This document shows positions 26,726 to 34,219 of a DNA stretch of 64,000 bases, piece by piece. The notes under the pieces are model-generated. The model saw only the letters and a list, made by a program, of their open reading frames with translations, searched no databases and was not told where the DNA came from. Source of the DNA: Herbaspirillum hiltneri N3 (GTDB lineage: Bacteria; Pseudomonadota; Gammaproteobacteria; Burkholderiales; Burkholderiaceae_D); contig NZ_CP011409.1 in NCBI RefSeq assembly GCF_001267925.1, positions 3,162,001 to 3,226,000 on the forward strand, in the 5' to 3' direction. The translations under genes and the position numbers were made by a program. Every line of letters starts with the position of its first letter. The stretch's first letter is position 1.

Positions 26726-27292
26726 ATGACGACTCTCACCGAACAATTCTCCGCCGCAACCAAAGCGAACTTCGAAGCGCAAATCGCACTGTTTTCCCAG
26801 TTCGCCAACAAGACCTTCGAGGGCGTCGAAAAGCTGGTGGACCTGAACCTGAAAGCCACCAAGTCGTCCCTGGAAGAAACGCGCGAAGCAACGCAGAAAT
26901 TGCTGACAGCCAAAGATGTCCAGGAGTTCTTTTCGCTGTCGAGTGCGCAAGCCCAGCCTACCGTCGAAAAGAGCCTGGCGTACGGCCGCCATCTGGCCGG
27001 CATCGTCTCGACCACGCAAGCCGAACTGACCAAGACCGCCGAAGCGCAACTGGCTGAAGTCAACCGCAAAGTGATTTCGCTGATCGACGAAGCCTCCAAG
27101 AACGCCCCGGCCGGTTCCGAAAACGCCATTTCCTTTGTCAAGACGACCATCGGCAACTTCAACGCCGGCTACGAGCAATTCACCAAGAGCGCCAAGCAGG
27201 CGACCGATGCGCTGGAAGCCAACGTCTCGAGCGCCGTCGATCAGTTGTCGCAAGCGACCGTAAAAGCAACAACGCGCGGCAGCAAGAAATAA
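26726..27292 (+). CDS. phaP: Phasin (polyhydroxyalkanoate granule protein)
   Basis: Coats PHB granules and controls their size and number. It has 188 residues, is almost entirely amphipathic helix, and shows the betaproteobacterial phasin_2 pattern: TEQFSAATKANFEAQIALF, FEGVEKLVDLNLKATKSSLEE and FSLSSAQAQPTVEKSLAYGRH. There is no signal peptide; the C-terminus is Lys/Arg-rich (TTRGSKK). It is monocistronic with its own promoter, and a granule depolymerase gene lies at 40607. Confidence 0.94.
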   Translation: MTTLTEQFSAATKANFEAQIALFSQFANKTFEGVEKLVDLNLKATKSSLEETREATQKLLTAKDVQEFFSLSSAQAQPTVEKSLAYGRHLAGIVSTTQAELTKTAEAQLAEVNRKVISLIDEASKNAPAGSENAISFVKTTIGNFNAGYEQFTKSAKQATDALEANVSSAVDQLSQATVKATTRGSKK

Positions 27293-27415
27293 ACCCAACG
27301 AATAATTCGAACCTGAACAACACCCGGACAGACAATATTCGTTATGATGACTGTTCTGCCCGGTTTGCTTTACAGGTTTGTTGACACAGTTGTAACGCTG
27401 CAAGATTTTCTGCAA

Positions 27416-27571
27416 GTGGTTGCAAGTAGTGCTTGTGCAATACCCGTTATTCAGCAATGAGGCGTATCCCCGTTCTACCCGTAGCGCCTCAGAGCAATCT
27501 TTGTCTCCTCGGTATCTGATTTCCTCCTAAGATACCGTTTCTGATGCCTCGGTGAGCCGGGGCATTTTTTT
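27416..27571 (+). ncRNA. Candidate small RNA with anti-Shine-Dalgarno loop
   Basis: This gene-free interval behind the phasin gene folds into three consecutive hairpins. TGAGGCG (27458-27464) pairs with CGCCTCA (27485-27491), CGGTATCT (27510-27517) with AGATACCG (27530-27537), and the last is an intrinsic terminator (27545-27571). The second loop contains TTTCCTCCTA, the complement of a ribosome-binding site, as in regulatory RNAs that sequester Shine-Dalgarno sequences. A possible promoter is TTGACA (27381-27386), 17 bp, GATTTT (27404-27409). Four TGCAA motifs at 27399-27440 overlap that promoter region. The 5' end is a guess; a processed 3'-UTR RNA is also possible. Confidence 0.55.
27545..27571 (+). 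terminator. Intrinsic terminator of the phasin/sRNA region
   Basis: TGCCTCGG (27545-27552) pairs with CCGGGGCA (27557-27564), one G-T wobble, TGAG loop, followed by seven T residues. It closes the small-RNA candidate. Confidence 0.88.
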
Positions 27572-27628
27572 GCCCGCGGGATTCATCTTCGAGTCAGTCA
27601 TCTCCGATTCAGTTCGTCCGGAACCTGT

Positions 27629-28435
27629 TCAGTTGGCGTGCTGGTAGTCTGCCTTCAACTGGCGCAAGCCTTCTTCCATCTTGCGGAAAGCATCTTCCAC
27701 CTGCGACGGCTCACCCTTGACGCCCAGGTCGATGTGGCGGCGGGTCTTGTCGTCGCCCACATGCGGCAGGCTGAATACCTTCACCAGCGGGAATTCGGCT
27801 TCGATGGCTTCCATCAGCGGCGTCAGCGTCGACTCCGGCATCTCGAACACCAGCACCGATTTTTCCGCGCGCGCGACGCGATGGAACAAATGCGCATAGC
27901 GCGTATCGAGCACCCATTCGAACATCGGCCACGCCATCACCGGGAAGCCCGGCGCGAAATAATGCGCGCCCTCGCCGCTGACGTTCGGCACAAAGAAGCC
28001 GGGGATCTTGTTGAACGGATTGGGAATGATCGAGGAGCCGACCGGAAACTCGCCCATCTTCAGACGATGCAGGTTTTCCGGCGCGTCGTACACCGGCGTG
28101 ATGCCGGCTTCTCGCGCAGTATCGGCGATGCGTTCCTGGATTTTGACCTTGGCGTCGGGATGCAGGGCGAGTCCGACACCCAGCGCCGCCGCTGCGCACT
28201 GGCGCGTGTGATCGTCTGGCGTGGCGCCGATGCCGCCGGTGCAAAACACGATGTCTTCGCTGGCGAAGGTGCGCCTGAGCGTGTTGGTGATGCGTTCGGG
28301 ATCGTCGCCTACGTACTCCGCCCAGGACAGTTGCAGACCGCGTGCGGAGAGCAGTTCAAGTACTTTGGGGAAATGTTTGTCGACGCGTTTTCCGGAAAGG
28401 ATTTCGTCGCCGATGATGATGAGTCCGATAGCCAT
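27629..28435 (-). CDS. CinA-like molybdopterin-binding (MoCF) domain protein
   Basis: A 268-residue protein with the MoaB/Mog fold in its first 170 residues: MAIGLIIIGDEILSGKRVDKHFP and VFCTGGIGATPDDHTRQCAA. It corresponds to the N-terminal half of CinA (competence/damage-inducible protein, nicotinamide-nucleotide pyrophosphatase branch) without the C-terminal deamidase domain. The long C-terminal part with PNPFNKIPGFFVP is also CinA-like. Its cellular role is unclear; pyridine-nucleotide salvage is one possibility. Confidence 0.85.
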   Translation of the reverse strand: MAIGLIIIGDEILSGKRVDKHFPKVLELLSARGLQLSWAEYVGDDPERITNTLRRTFASEDIVFCTGGIGATPDDHTRQCAAAALGVGLALHPDAKVKIQERIADTAREAGITPVYDAPENLHRLKMGEFPVGSSIIPNPFNKIPGFFVPNVSGEGAHYFAPGFPVMAWPMFEWVLDTRYAHLFHRVARAEKSVLVFEMPESTLTPLMEAIEAEFPLVKVFSLPHVGDDKTRRHIDLGVKGEPSQVEDAFRKMEEGLRQLKADYQHAN

Positions 28436-28506
28436 AAATATCCGTTCGCTTCTGCAGGTGGTAACCCGGAATTATGCCCTGATCCGGACAATCCGGCTGC
28501 GCCCGG

Positions 28507-29340
28507 TCAGTTGGCGGAGGAAGACACGGAAACCGTGTCAGTCCCGGCCGCGGCGCGCAGGCTGCTGAGCGCTTCGAGGCAATAGTATTGGAACCACAGG
28601 CCGGTGAAGACGAACACCAGCACGTACAGCCAGATCGCTCCTGCCGCCAATATCGGAAAGAAAATCACCGACAGCGCCCCACCCAGCCACAGCAATGTCG
28701 GCGCGGCGCCCATGGTGCCGGCGATGGCGCCGACCAGCAGCAGCGGCCAGCGATGCGCATGCAGGATGGCGCGGCGCTCCTCCGCCGTGGCGTAGTCGGC
28801 CAGCGTGTCATAAGCCATCACGCGATAAGTCAGCCAGCCCCACAGCAAGGGATGGATCACGAACGCCAGCGGCGGAAAAATCGACAGCGGCAACGTCACG
28901 ATCCAGCCGAACACGAACACTGCAAAACACCATAGCGAGGTCCACAGGCTACCCGCCACCGAACCGCCGTGACGCTGCTCAAGGTGAGCATAGTGACGGC
29001 CGCCGACGTGGCGGGCGATGGCCGGCACCGCCCACAGGCCGACGAACACCAGCGCCGTCAGGATCATCAGCGGCAGCAAGGCCCACATGGCGATCAGCGG
29101 CACGATGACGGTCTTGAGCGCGCCCATGTTGAACCAGCCAAGGATGGAGCCGGCCACGCCGAAGCCGTTGTGGCCGACGAAGTAATCCTGCAGCCAGTCG
29201 ATCATCGGCTGCAGGCCCAGCCACAGCGCCACGCCCCAGAGAACGATGGACACCACGAACGGCAGCACCGTCAGCAGCAGCATGCGGATGTGCAGCTGCG
29301 ACAGCAGCGCACGGCCGAAGGAGACGGTCATCAGGCGCAT
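28507..29340 (-). CDS. EI24/CysZ-like integral membrane protein
   Basis: A 277-residue membrane protein from the ATG at 29338-29340, which overlaps the stop of the upstream gene by one base (ATGA). It has about six hydrophobic segments and the EI24 family layout, with long paired helices around VLPFVVSIVLWGVALWLG and PILAAGAIWLYVLVFVFTG. CysZ of this superfamily mediates sulfate entry, but the family also has members of unknown function; here the neighbours are lipid/polysaccharide genes rather than sulfur genes. Confidence 0.8.
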   Translation of the reverse strand: MRLMTVSFGRALLSQLHIRMLLLTVLPFVVSIVLWGVALWLGLQPMIDWLQDYFVGHNGFGVAGSILGWFNMGALKTVIVPLIAMWALLPLMILTALVFVGLWAVPAIARHVGGRHYAHLEQRHGGSVAGSLWTSLWCFAVFVFGWIVTLPLSIFPPLAFVIHPLLWGWLTYRVMAYDTLADYATAEERRAILHAHRWPLLLVGAIAGTMGAAPTLLWLGGALSVIFFPILAAGAIWLYVLVFVFTGLWFQYYCLEALSSLRAAAGTDTVSVSSSAN

Positions 29341-30335
29341 CAGCGCGCCGCCTTGCGGGAAAATTCGACCACGCGCTTCAAGCCCAGCCATTGCTGCGCC
29401 CAGAAGCCGCGACCGTAGTTGCGGCCTTTGCCGGCCGGCGGCGGCAGTTGATCCCGCACGCCGGTCATGGCGAAGCCGGCTGCGACATGGCGGGTGCGGA
29501 ACAGCACGTCCCAGATCGGGAACAGGACCGCGAAGTTATGACCGCCCAGCGAATTCTTGCCGCGGCTCTCATGGCCGATGCCGATCGCGTGATGCAGGCG
29601 ATGAAAGCGCGGCGACACCAGCAACCACTCGCCGATGCGGCCGAAATGAATGCGCACATTGGCATGTTGCAAGCTTTGCAACATGCGCGACGCCGACACC
29701 AGCAGGATGTATTGCCCCGGCTGCACGCCGATGGCCAGCGCCACCACGCCCATCAGGACGTCGCGCACCAGGTCGTCGAGCAGGTGGTTGCGGTCGTCGC
29801 TCCACAGGTTCATGTTTTCCTGGCTATGGTGCAGGCTGTGCAAAGCCCACAGCCAGCGCACGCCGTGTTGCGCGCGGTGGTACCAGTAGTCGCAGAAATC
29901 GAGCACGATCAGGTAGAGCAGGAAACTCACCAGGGCCTGGTCGGTCACGCCGGGCCAGACGTCGTCGAGATTGAAGGTGCCCCAGCCTTCCCAATGCAGG
30001 AGTTCGCTGAGATAGGACAACGCCGGATCGAGCAGAAAAAATACCAGGATCGAAAACGCGCCGAGACGATGCAGGGCGGTATAGATGAAATCGTTCCAGC
30101 GCGCGCGCCGGTCGGTGAAGGCGTGCACCGGAATCCACGCTTCCAGCGGACGCAGGATGACGAACAGCACCGCCAGCTCGCACACGCCGACCAGGAACCA
30201 TTCGGTCCCGGTGAAGGCTTCTTCGACGAATTCGCCCAGGCCGAGGTTGAACACCATCGGCTGGACGGTGGTTTCGAACAGCCATCCCTGGACGGTCGCG
30301 AACAAGTCGGAAAATGCCTGGATCATGTGCATCAT
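29340..30335 (-). CDS. Sterol desaturase/fatty acid hydroxylase superfamily membrane enzyme
   Basis: A 331-residue membrane protein with the eight-histidine di-iron motif set: HRAQH, HSLHHS and HRLHHA. Four or so hydrophobic helices precede the first box, and a further one lies before the third. Such enzymes hydroxylate or desaturate lipid-like substrates (fatty acids, hopanoids, carotenoids, ether lipids). The start chosen is the ATG at 30333-30335. It is coupled to the downstream CysZ-like gene and lies 41 bp after the deacetylase gene. Confidence 0.87.
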   Translation of the reverse strand: MMHMIQAFSDLFATVQGWLFETTVQPMVFNLGLGEFVEEAFTGTEWFLVGVCELAVLFVILRPLEAWIPVHAFTDRRARWNDFIYTALHRLGAFSILVFFLLDPALSYLSELLHWEGWGTFNLDDVWPGVTDQALVSFLLYLIVLDFCDYWYHRAQHGVRWLWALHSLHHSQENMNLWSDDRNHLLDDLVRDVLMGVVALAIGVQPGQYILLVSASRMLQSLQHANVRIHFGRIGEWLLVSPRFHRLHHAIGIGHESRGKNSLGGHNFAVLFPIWDVLFRTRHVAAGFAMTGVRDQLPPPAGKGRNYGRGFWAQQWLGLKRVVEFSRKAAR

Positions 30336-30376
30336 GATGATTGCCTGGTGAATGCCTGGTGATTGCCGGTGAGTAC

Positions 30377-31222
30377 TTATTTGATGACTGCGGTTTGATG
30401 CTTCTCGAGTGCGGCCTTGTAAGCCGGGTGTTCGCGCAAGGTGGCGAAGCAGAAGCCCTTCTGCTCCAGTCCTGAAATCAGCGGCTCCAGCACGGCCGGC
30501 GCCCACGGATCCTTGCGCGACCAGATGCCCAGATGCGCCATGACGATGTCGCCGTCCTTCAGCTTACGCAAGGACTGTTGCAGCAGCATGGCGTTGGGCC
30601 ATTTCTCGCTGGGCAACTCGTCACCCGAAAAACCGGCCTCGGCCCATGCCACGTGAGAATAACCGCAAGCGCGCCCTGCCGCCAGCAACTGCGGCGTCAG
30701 CTTGCCGCCCGGCGCGCGCCACAGGTGATCGAGGCTGGCGCCGGTCAGTTCCTTGAAACGCTCAGCCACGCGTTGCAGCTCGCCGCAATACTGGGCCGGG
30801 CTCCAGACCTGTTTCTGGCCGGCGTGTGCGCCGAATTGCGGCTTCACTTCAATGCGGCCGTCAGGCAAATCGCGCTGCACGTAGACATGGTCGAAGGTGT
30901 GCGTGCCGAACGCATGGCCTTCGGCGACACGCGCTTTCCAGTACGGCGCCCAGGCCGGATCAAGCGTGTAATCGCCGTTGACGGTTTTTTCGTTGGCGAG
31001 GAAGAACGTCGCCTTGATGTGATGCTTGTTGAGCGTCCGGGCGATGAACTCCGCCTGCGACTGGCTGCCGGTATCGAAGCTGAGATAGATCGTGCCCTTG
31101 CACGATGGATTCTCGCCGGTCGCCGCCTGCGCCGGCCAGATCGCAGCCGCCACGGCCGCGATGGCGCTCATGGCGGCGATCCTGCCGAGCCGGGACGAAC
31201 CAGCTTGCGACAAGCTGCGCAT
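30377..31222 (-). CDS. Polysaccharide deacetylase-family exported protein
   Basis: A 281-residue protein with a signal peptide (about 1-35, ending AQAATG). It has a NodB-type carbohydrate esterase 4 domain: YLSFDTGSQSQ (canonical TFDDGP, here with the second Asp replaced by Thr), GHAFGTHTFDHVY (the metal-binding His pair) and LWRAPGGKLTP. The altered first motif keeps only one of the two usual Asp residues, so activity may be reduced. The ATG overlaps the stop of the beta-propeller gene, so the two are translationally coupled. Confidence 0.85.
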   Translation of the reverse strand: MRSLSQAGSSRLGRIAAMSAIAAVAAAIWPAQAATGENPSCKGTIYLSFDTGSQSQAEFIARTLNKHHIKATFFLANEKTVNGDYTLDPAWAPYWKARVAEGHAFGTHTFDHVYVQRDLPDGRIEVKPQFGAHAGQKQVWSPAQYCGELQRVAERFKELTGASLDHLWRAPGGKLTPQLLAAGRACGYSHVAWAEAGFSGDELPSEKWPNAMLLQQSLRKLKDGDIVMAHLGIWSRKDPWAPAVLEPLISGLEQKGFCFATLREHPAYKAALEKHQTAVIK

Positions 31223-32208
31223 CAGAGGTCGGCAGCCCGATTGATGAAGTAAATGCCGTGCGGCGAACGACCGACCGGGATGATTTTCATGATCTTCTTG
31301 CTGGCGAGATCGATCACGGCAACCTTCTTGACCCAGCGCAGCGTGACCCACATGGTCTTGCCGTCCTCGGTCACTTCCATGCAGTCCGGGCCGCCCGGCA
31401 CGGAAATGACGCCGACGCTTTCCAGTGTTTGCAGGTCGATGATGTTGATGGTGTTGGAGACGCGGTTGGAGACATAGACGTAGCGCTTGTCACCGTGGGC
31501 GCGGAAGTTGTGCGCGCCTTCGCCGGTGCGGATGGTCTTGACGGTCTTCTGCGTGCGCCAGTCGATCACCTGCACGTAATCCTTGCCCATGATGCCGACC
31601 AGCAGGTATTTGTTGTCCGGCGTCATGAAAATGCCGGCAGGCAACTTGCCGACCGGCATTGTCCATTTGACTTGCTGGGTGGCCAGGTCGATGGCGCTGA
31701 TCTCGTTGCTGCCCTGCTGGGTGATGAAAGCCGTGGTGCTGGCGGCGTCGAAGGCGATGTGGCTGGGCGTCTTGGCCAGGCGCACGCGCTTGGCGAGGTC
31801 GAGGTTATGGCCGTCGTAGCGATACACGTCGACCCGGTCCAGGCGCAAGCCGTTGGCGATGAACCACTTTTGGTCGGGGGAGAAGCCGATCTGATACGGA
31901 TCGATGATGCCGCGCAGCTGGCGCTGCACTTCGCCGGTCTTCGGGTCCAAGAAGATCAGTTGGTTGCCGGTGGCGCTGGCGACGATGAGCGACTTGTTGT
32001 CGGGCGTCGCCATCAGGTGATGCGGCTCCTTGCCGACCGAGAAGGTGTTGATTTCCTTGTAAGTCGACTGATCCAGCAAAGTCACCGTGGCGTCGCCGGA
32101 ATTGAGAACCACCACCACGTTCGCAGATGCCGGCACAGCGATGACAGCGGACAGAGCGCACAGCGCCAGAAGAGAAAGCCGGGAAAACCGGGCAAAACTA
32201 TGCAGCAT
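31222..32208 (-). CDS. Exported YncE/YVTN-type beta-propeller protein
   Basis: A 328-residue protein from the ATG at 32206-32208. A signal peptide ends near PASAN. The rest is a seven-bladed propeller made of repeats such as VTLLDQSTYKEINTFSVGKEPHH, YVQVIDWRTQKTVKTIRTGEG and VAVIDLASKKIMKIIPVGRSP. Such proteins are periplasmic scaffolds or binding modules; YncE binds DNA in vitro, but function is mostly unknown. First gene of a run of overlapping genes on the minus strand. Confidence 0.87.
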   Translation of the reverse strand: MLHSFARFSRLSLLALCALSAVIAVPASANVVVVLNSGDATVTLLDQSTYKEINTFSVGKEPHHLMATPDNKSLIVASATGNQLIFLDPKTGEVQRQLRGIIDPYQIGFSPDQKWFIANGLRLDRVDVYRYDGHNLDLAKRVRLAKTPSHIAFDAASTTAFITQQGSNEISAIDLATQQVKWTMPVGKLPAGIFMTPDNKYLLVGIMGKDYVQVIDWRTQKTVKTIRTGEGAHNFRAHGDKRYVYVSNRVSNTINIIDLQTLESVGVISVPGGPDCMEVTEDGKTMWVTLRWVKKVAVIDLASKKIMKIIPVGRSPHGIYFINRAADL

Positions 32209-32485
32209 GAAGAACTTTACTTTAAAAAATGCGATCTTATCGTGCATGAAATCCGTAACAAAAGCACGCCCCACGGTACCTAACGCTTCTGATGCCTATT
32301 TGGCTGACACGAGTGATGTTGATCCCGGTGTTTTGGTTTACACTGCGACCAACCCGTTCAGCAACGCAGCACAGACATGTCGAAATACATGCGCAAAACG
32401 CAGGGAGGACGGGCCTTTGAGGGCCTTTTTCTTCCGGACGCGCGGCTAAAAACACGGCACATACATACTCTTTGAAAGGAACCAA

Positions 32486-32842
32486 ATGTCTACTATCGCT
32501 ACCTCCTCTGGACTGCAATATGAAGAAATCCAGGTTGGCGCCGGCGACGAAGCCAAGGCAGGAAACCATGTCAGCGTGCATTACACCGGCTGGTTGCAAA
32601 ACCCGGATGGCAGCGCCGGCAGCAAATTTGACTCGAGTAAAGACCGCAACGATCCATTTGCGTTCCCTTTGGGTGCAGGTCATGTGATCAAGGGCTGGGA
32701 CGAAGGCGTCCAGGGCATGAAGGTCGGCGGCGTCCGCAAGCTGATCATCCCTGCTGCGCTGGGCTATGGCGCACGCGGCGCCGGTGGCGTGATTCCACCG
32801 AATGCAACGCTGATTTTCGAAGTCGAACTGCTGGCTGTTTAA
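32486..32842 (+). CDS. FKBP-type peptidyl-prolyl cis-trans isomerase
   Basis: A 118-residue single-domain FK506-binding protein without signal peptide, so cytoplasmic. Hallmarks are VSVHYTGWL, KFDSSKDRNDPFAFPLGAGHVIKGWDEG, LIIPAALGYGARGAGG and the terminal NATLIFEVELL. The ATG has a GAAAGGA ribosome site. It catalyses proline isomerisation in protein folding. It lies 26 bp upstream of the acyl-CoA-binding protein gene and ends in a shared terminator. Confidence 0.94.
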   Translation: MSTIATSSGLQYEEIQVGAGDEAKAGNHVSVHYTGWLQNPDGSAGSKFDSSKDRNDPFAFPLGAGHVIKGWDEGVQGMKVGGVRKLIIPAALGYGARGAGGVIPPNATLIFEVELLAV

Positions 32843-32868
32843 GCCGTTTTGAGGCCCCAGGAGGAAAC

Positions 32869-33123
32869 ATGAGTTTGCAGGAACAATTTGAACAGACCGT
32901 CGCCGAGTCCAAGAACCTCTCGGAACGTCCCGACAACATGACCTTGCTGAAGATGTACGGCCTGTACAAGCAAGGCAGCAGCGGCGACGTGCAAGGCGAT
33001 CGTCCCGGCATGACCGACTTTGTCGGCCGCGCCAAATGGGATGCCTGGGAAGCCCTCAAGGGCTTGCCGCAAGAAGAAGCGCAGCAGCAGTACATCGACC
33101 TGATCGCCGAGCTGAAGGGCTGA
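32869..33123 (+). CDS. Acyl-CoA-binding protein (ACBP family)
   Basis: An 84-residue four-helix protein with the ACBP signature: LKMYGLYKQGSSGDV, then GRAKWDAWEALKGLPQEEAQQQYIDLIAELK. ACBPs bind medium and long acyl-CoA esters and buffer their free concentration; they are universal in eukaryotes and found in a minority of bacteria, including Burkholderiales. A strong AGGAGGAAAC ribosome site precedes the ATG. Co-transcribed with the FKBP gene. Confidence 0.94.
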   Translation: MSLQEQFEQTVAESKNLSERPDNMTLLKMYGLYKQGSSGDVQGDRPGMTDFVGRAKWDAWEALKGLPQEEAQQQYIDLIAELKG

Positions 33124-33153
33124 CCCCTTCCGCGCAGGCGGCATCCGGAAAAT

Positions 33154-33180
33154 AAAAAACCCGCCTCGGCGGGTTTTTTA
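33154..33180. terminator. Bidirectional intrinsic terminator
   Basis: CCCGCC (33160-33165) and GGCGGG (33168-33173) with a 2-nt loop centre, flanked by A6 and T6, between the convergent ACBP and hydroxyacid dehydrogenase genes. Confidence 0.9.
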
Positions 33181-33218
33181 TTGCCTCCAGGACAATGTCC
33201 GTACGGCTGCCGGCACGA

Positions 33219-34202
33219 TTACGGCTTCGGCTGAACGTCGCGGTTGAGCAGGTTCGGCGGCGTCTTTCCCGAGAGCGCCGCGATCAGGTTGTCGGCCGCG
33301 CAATTGGCCATCGCCAGGCGCGTCGGCGTCGAGGCGCTTGCAATGTGCGGCGTCAGCACGACGTTCGACAAGCCGAGGAAATCCGGATTGAAGGCCGGCT
33401 CGTTCTCGAACACATCGAGACCCGCAGCCGCAATCTTCTTGTCGCGCAAAGCAGCGATCAGCGCGGCATCGTCGACAATCCCGCCGCGCGCCAGGTTGAT
33501 CAGCGTGGCCTGCGGCTTCATCAAGGCCAGGTCGGCAGCCTTGATCGTGTGATGCGATTCTTTCGAATACGGCAACACCAGGATGACGTGATCGGCGGTG
33601 CGCAGGAGTTCTTCCTTGCCGACATACTTTGCATTGTTGGCGCGTGCTTCCAGTTCCGGCGCGAGTTGCGAGCGGTTGTGATACAGCACGTTCATGTCGA
33701 AGCCCAGCGAACGCCGCGCGATCGCCTGGCCGATGCGGCCCATGCCGATGATGCCCAGCGTCGAACCATGCACGTCCGGTCCGGTGAAACTGTCGTAGCT
33801 CCACTTTTTCCAATGCCCGGCGCGCAGCCAGTGTTCCGATTCGGTGACGCGGCGCGCGGTCGCCATCAGCAGCGCCCAGCCGAAGTCGGCGGTGGTTTCG
33901 TTGAGCACGTCAGGCGTGTTGGTGGCTTGCACCCCGGCCTTGGTCGCTGCGGCGACGTCGATGTTGTTGTAGCCGACCGCCATGTTGCACACCGCTTTCA
34001 ATTGCGGATTGGCGGCGAACAAGGCGGCGCTGACCGGTTCGCTCGGCGTCGAGAACAGACCGGCCTTGCCCTGCACCTTGGCAATCAGTTCGTCGGCCGT
34101 GAAGATGCGGTCTTCCTGATTGGACTCGACATCGAAATGCTGCGCCAGGCGTTCCAGCACTTCGGGGAAAACGGCGCGTGCAACGAAGATCTTTGGTTTC
34201 AT
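33219..34202 (-). CDS. D-2-hydroxyacid dehydrogenase (glyoxylate/hydroxypyruvate reductase type)
   Basis: A 327-residue NAD(P)-dependent enzyme. The Rossmann motif is LGIIGMGRIGQAIARR; catalytic Arg is in NLARGGIVDD, Glu in DVFENEP and His in LTPHIASAS. Overall it most resembles GhrB/2-ketogluconate reductase. It reduces glyoxylate, hydroxypyruvate or 2-keto-gluconate to the D-hydroxy acid. It lies 18 bp downstream of the antiporter gene on the same strand. Confidence 0.92.
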   Translation of the reverse strand: MKPKIFVARAVFPEVLERLAQHFDVESNQEDRIFTADELIAKVQGKAGLFSTPSEPVSAALFAANPQLKAVCNMAVGYNNIDVAAATKAGVQATNTPDVLNETTADFGWALLMATARRVTESEHWLRAGHWKKWSYDSFTGPDVHGSTLGIIGMGRIGQAIARRSLGFDMNVLYHNRSQLAPELEARANNAKYVGKEELLRTADHVILVLPYSKESHHTIKAADLALMKPQATLINLARGGIVDDAALIAALRDKKIAAAGLDVFENEPAFNPDFLGLSNVVLTPHIASASTPTRLAMANCAADNLIAALSGKTPPNLLNRDVQPKP

Positions 34203-34219
34203 GCTTGTCTCTTTTATCG

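Noticed and set aside
32411..32436. GGGCC-type hairpin with T-run before the FKBP gene as a terminator
   Set aside because: Only about four paired bases are possible, so the structure is not convincing.
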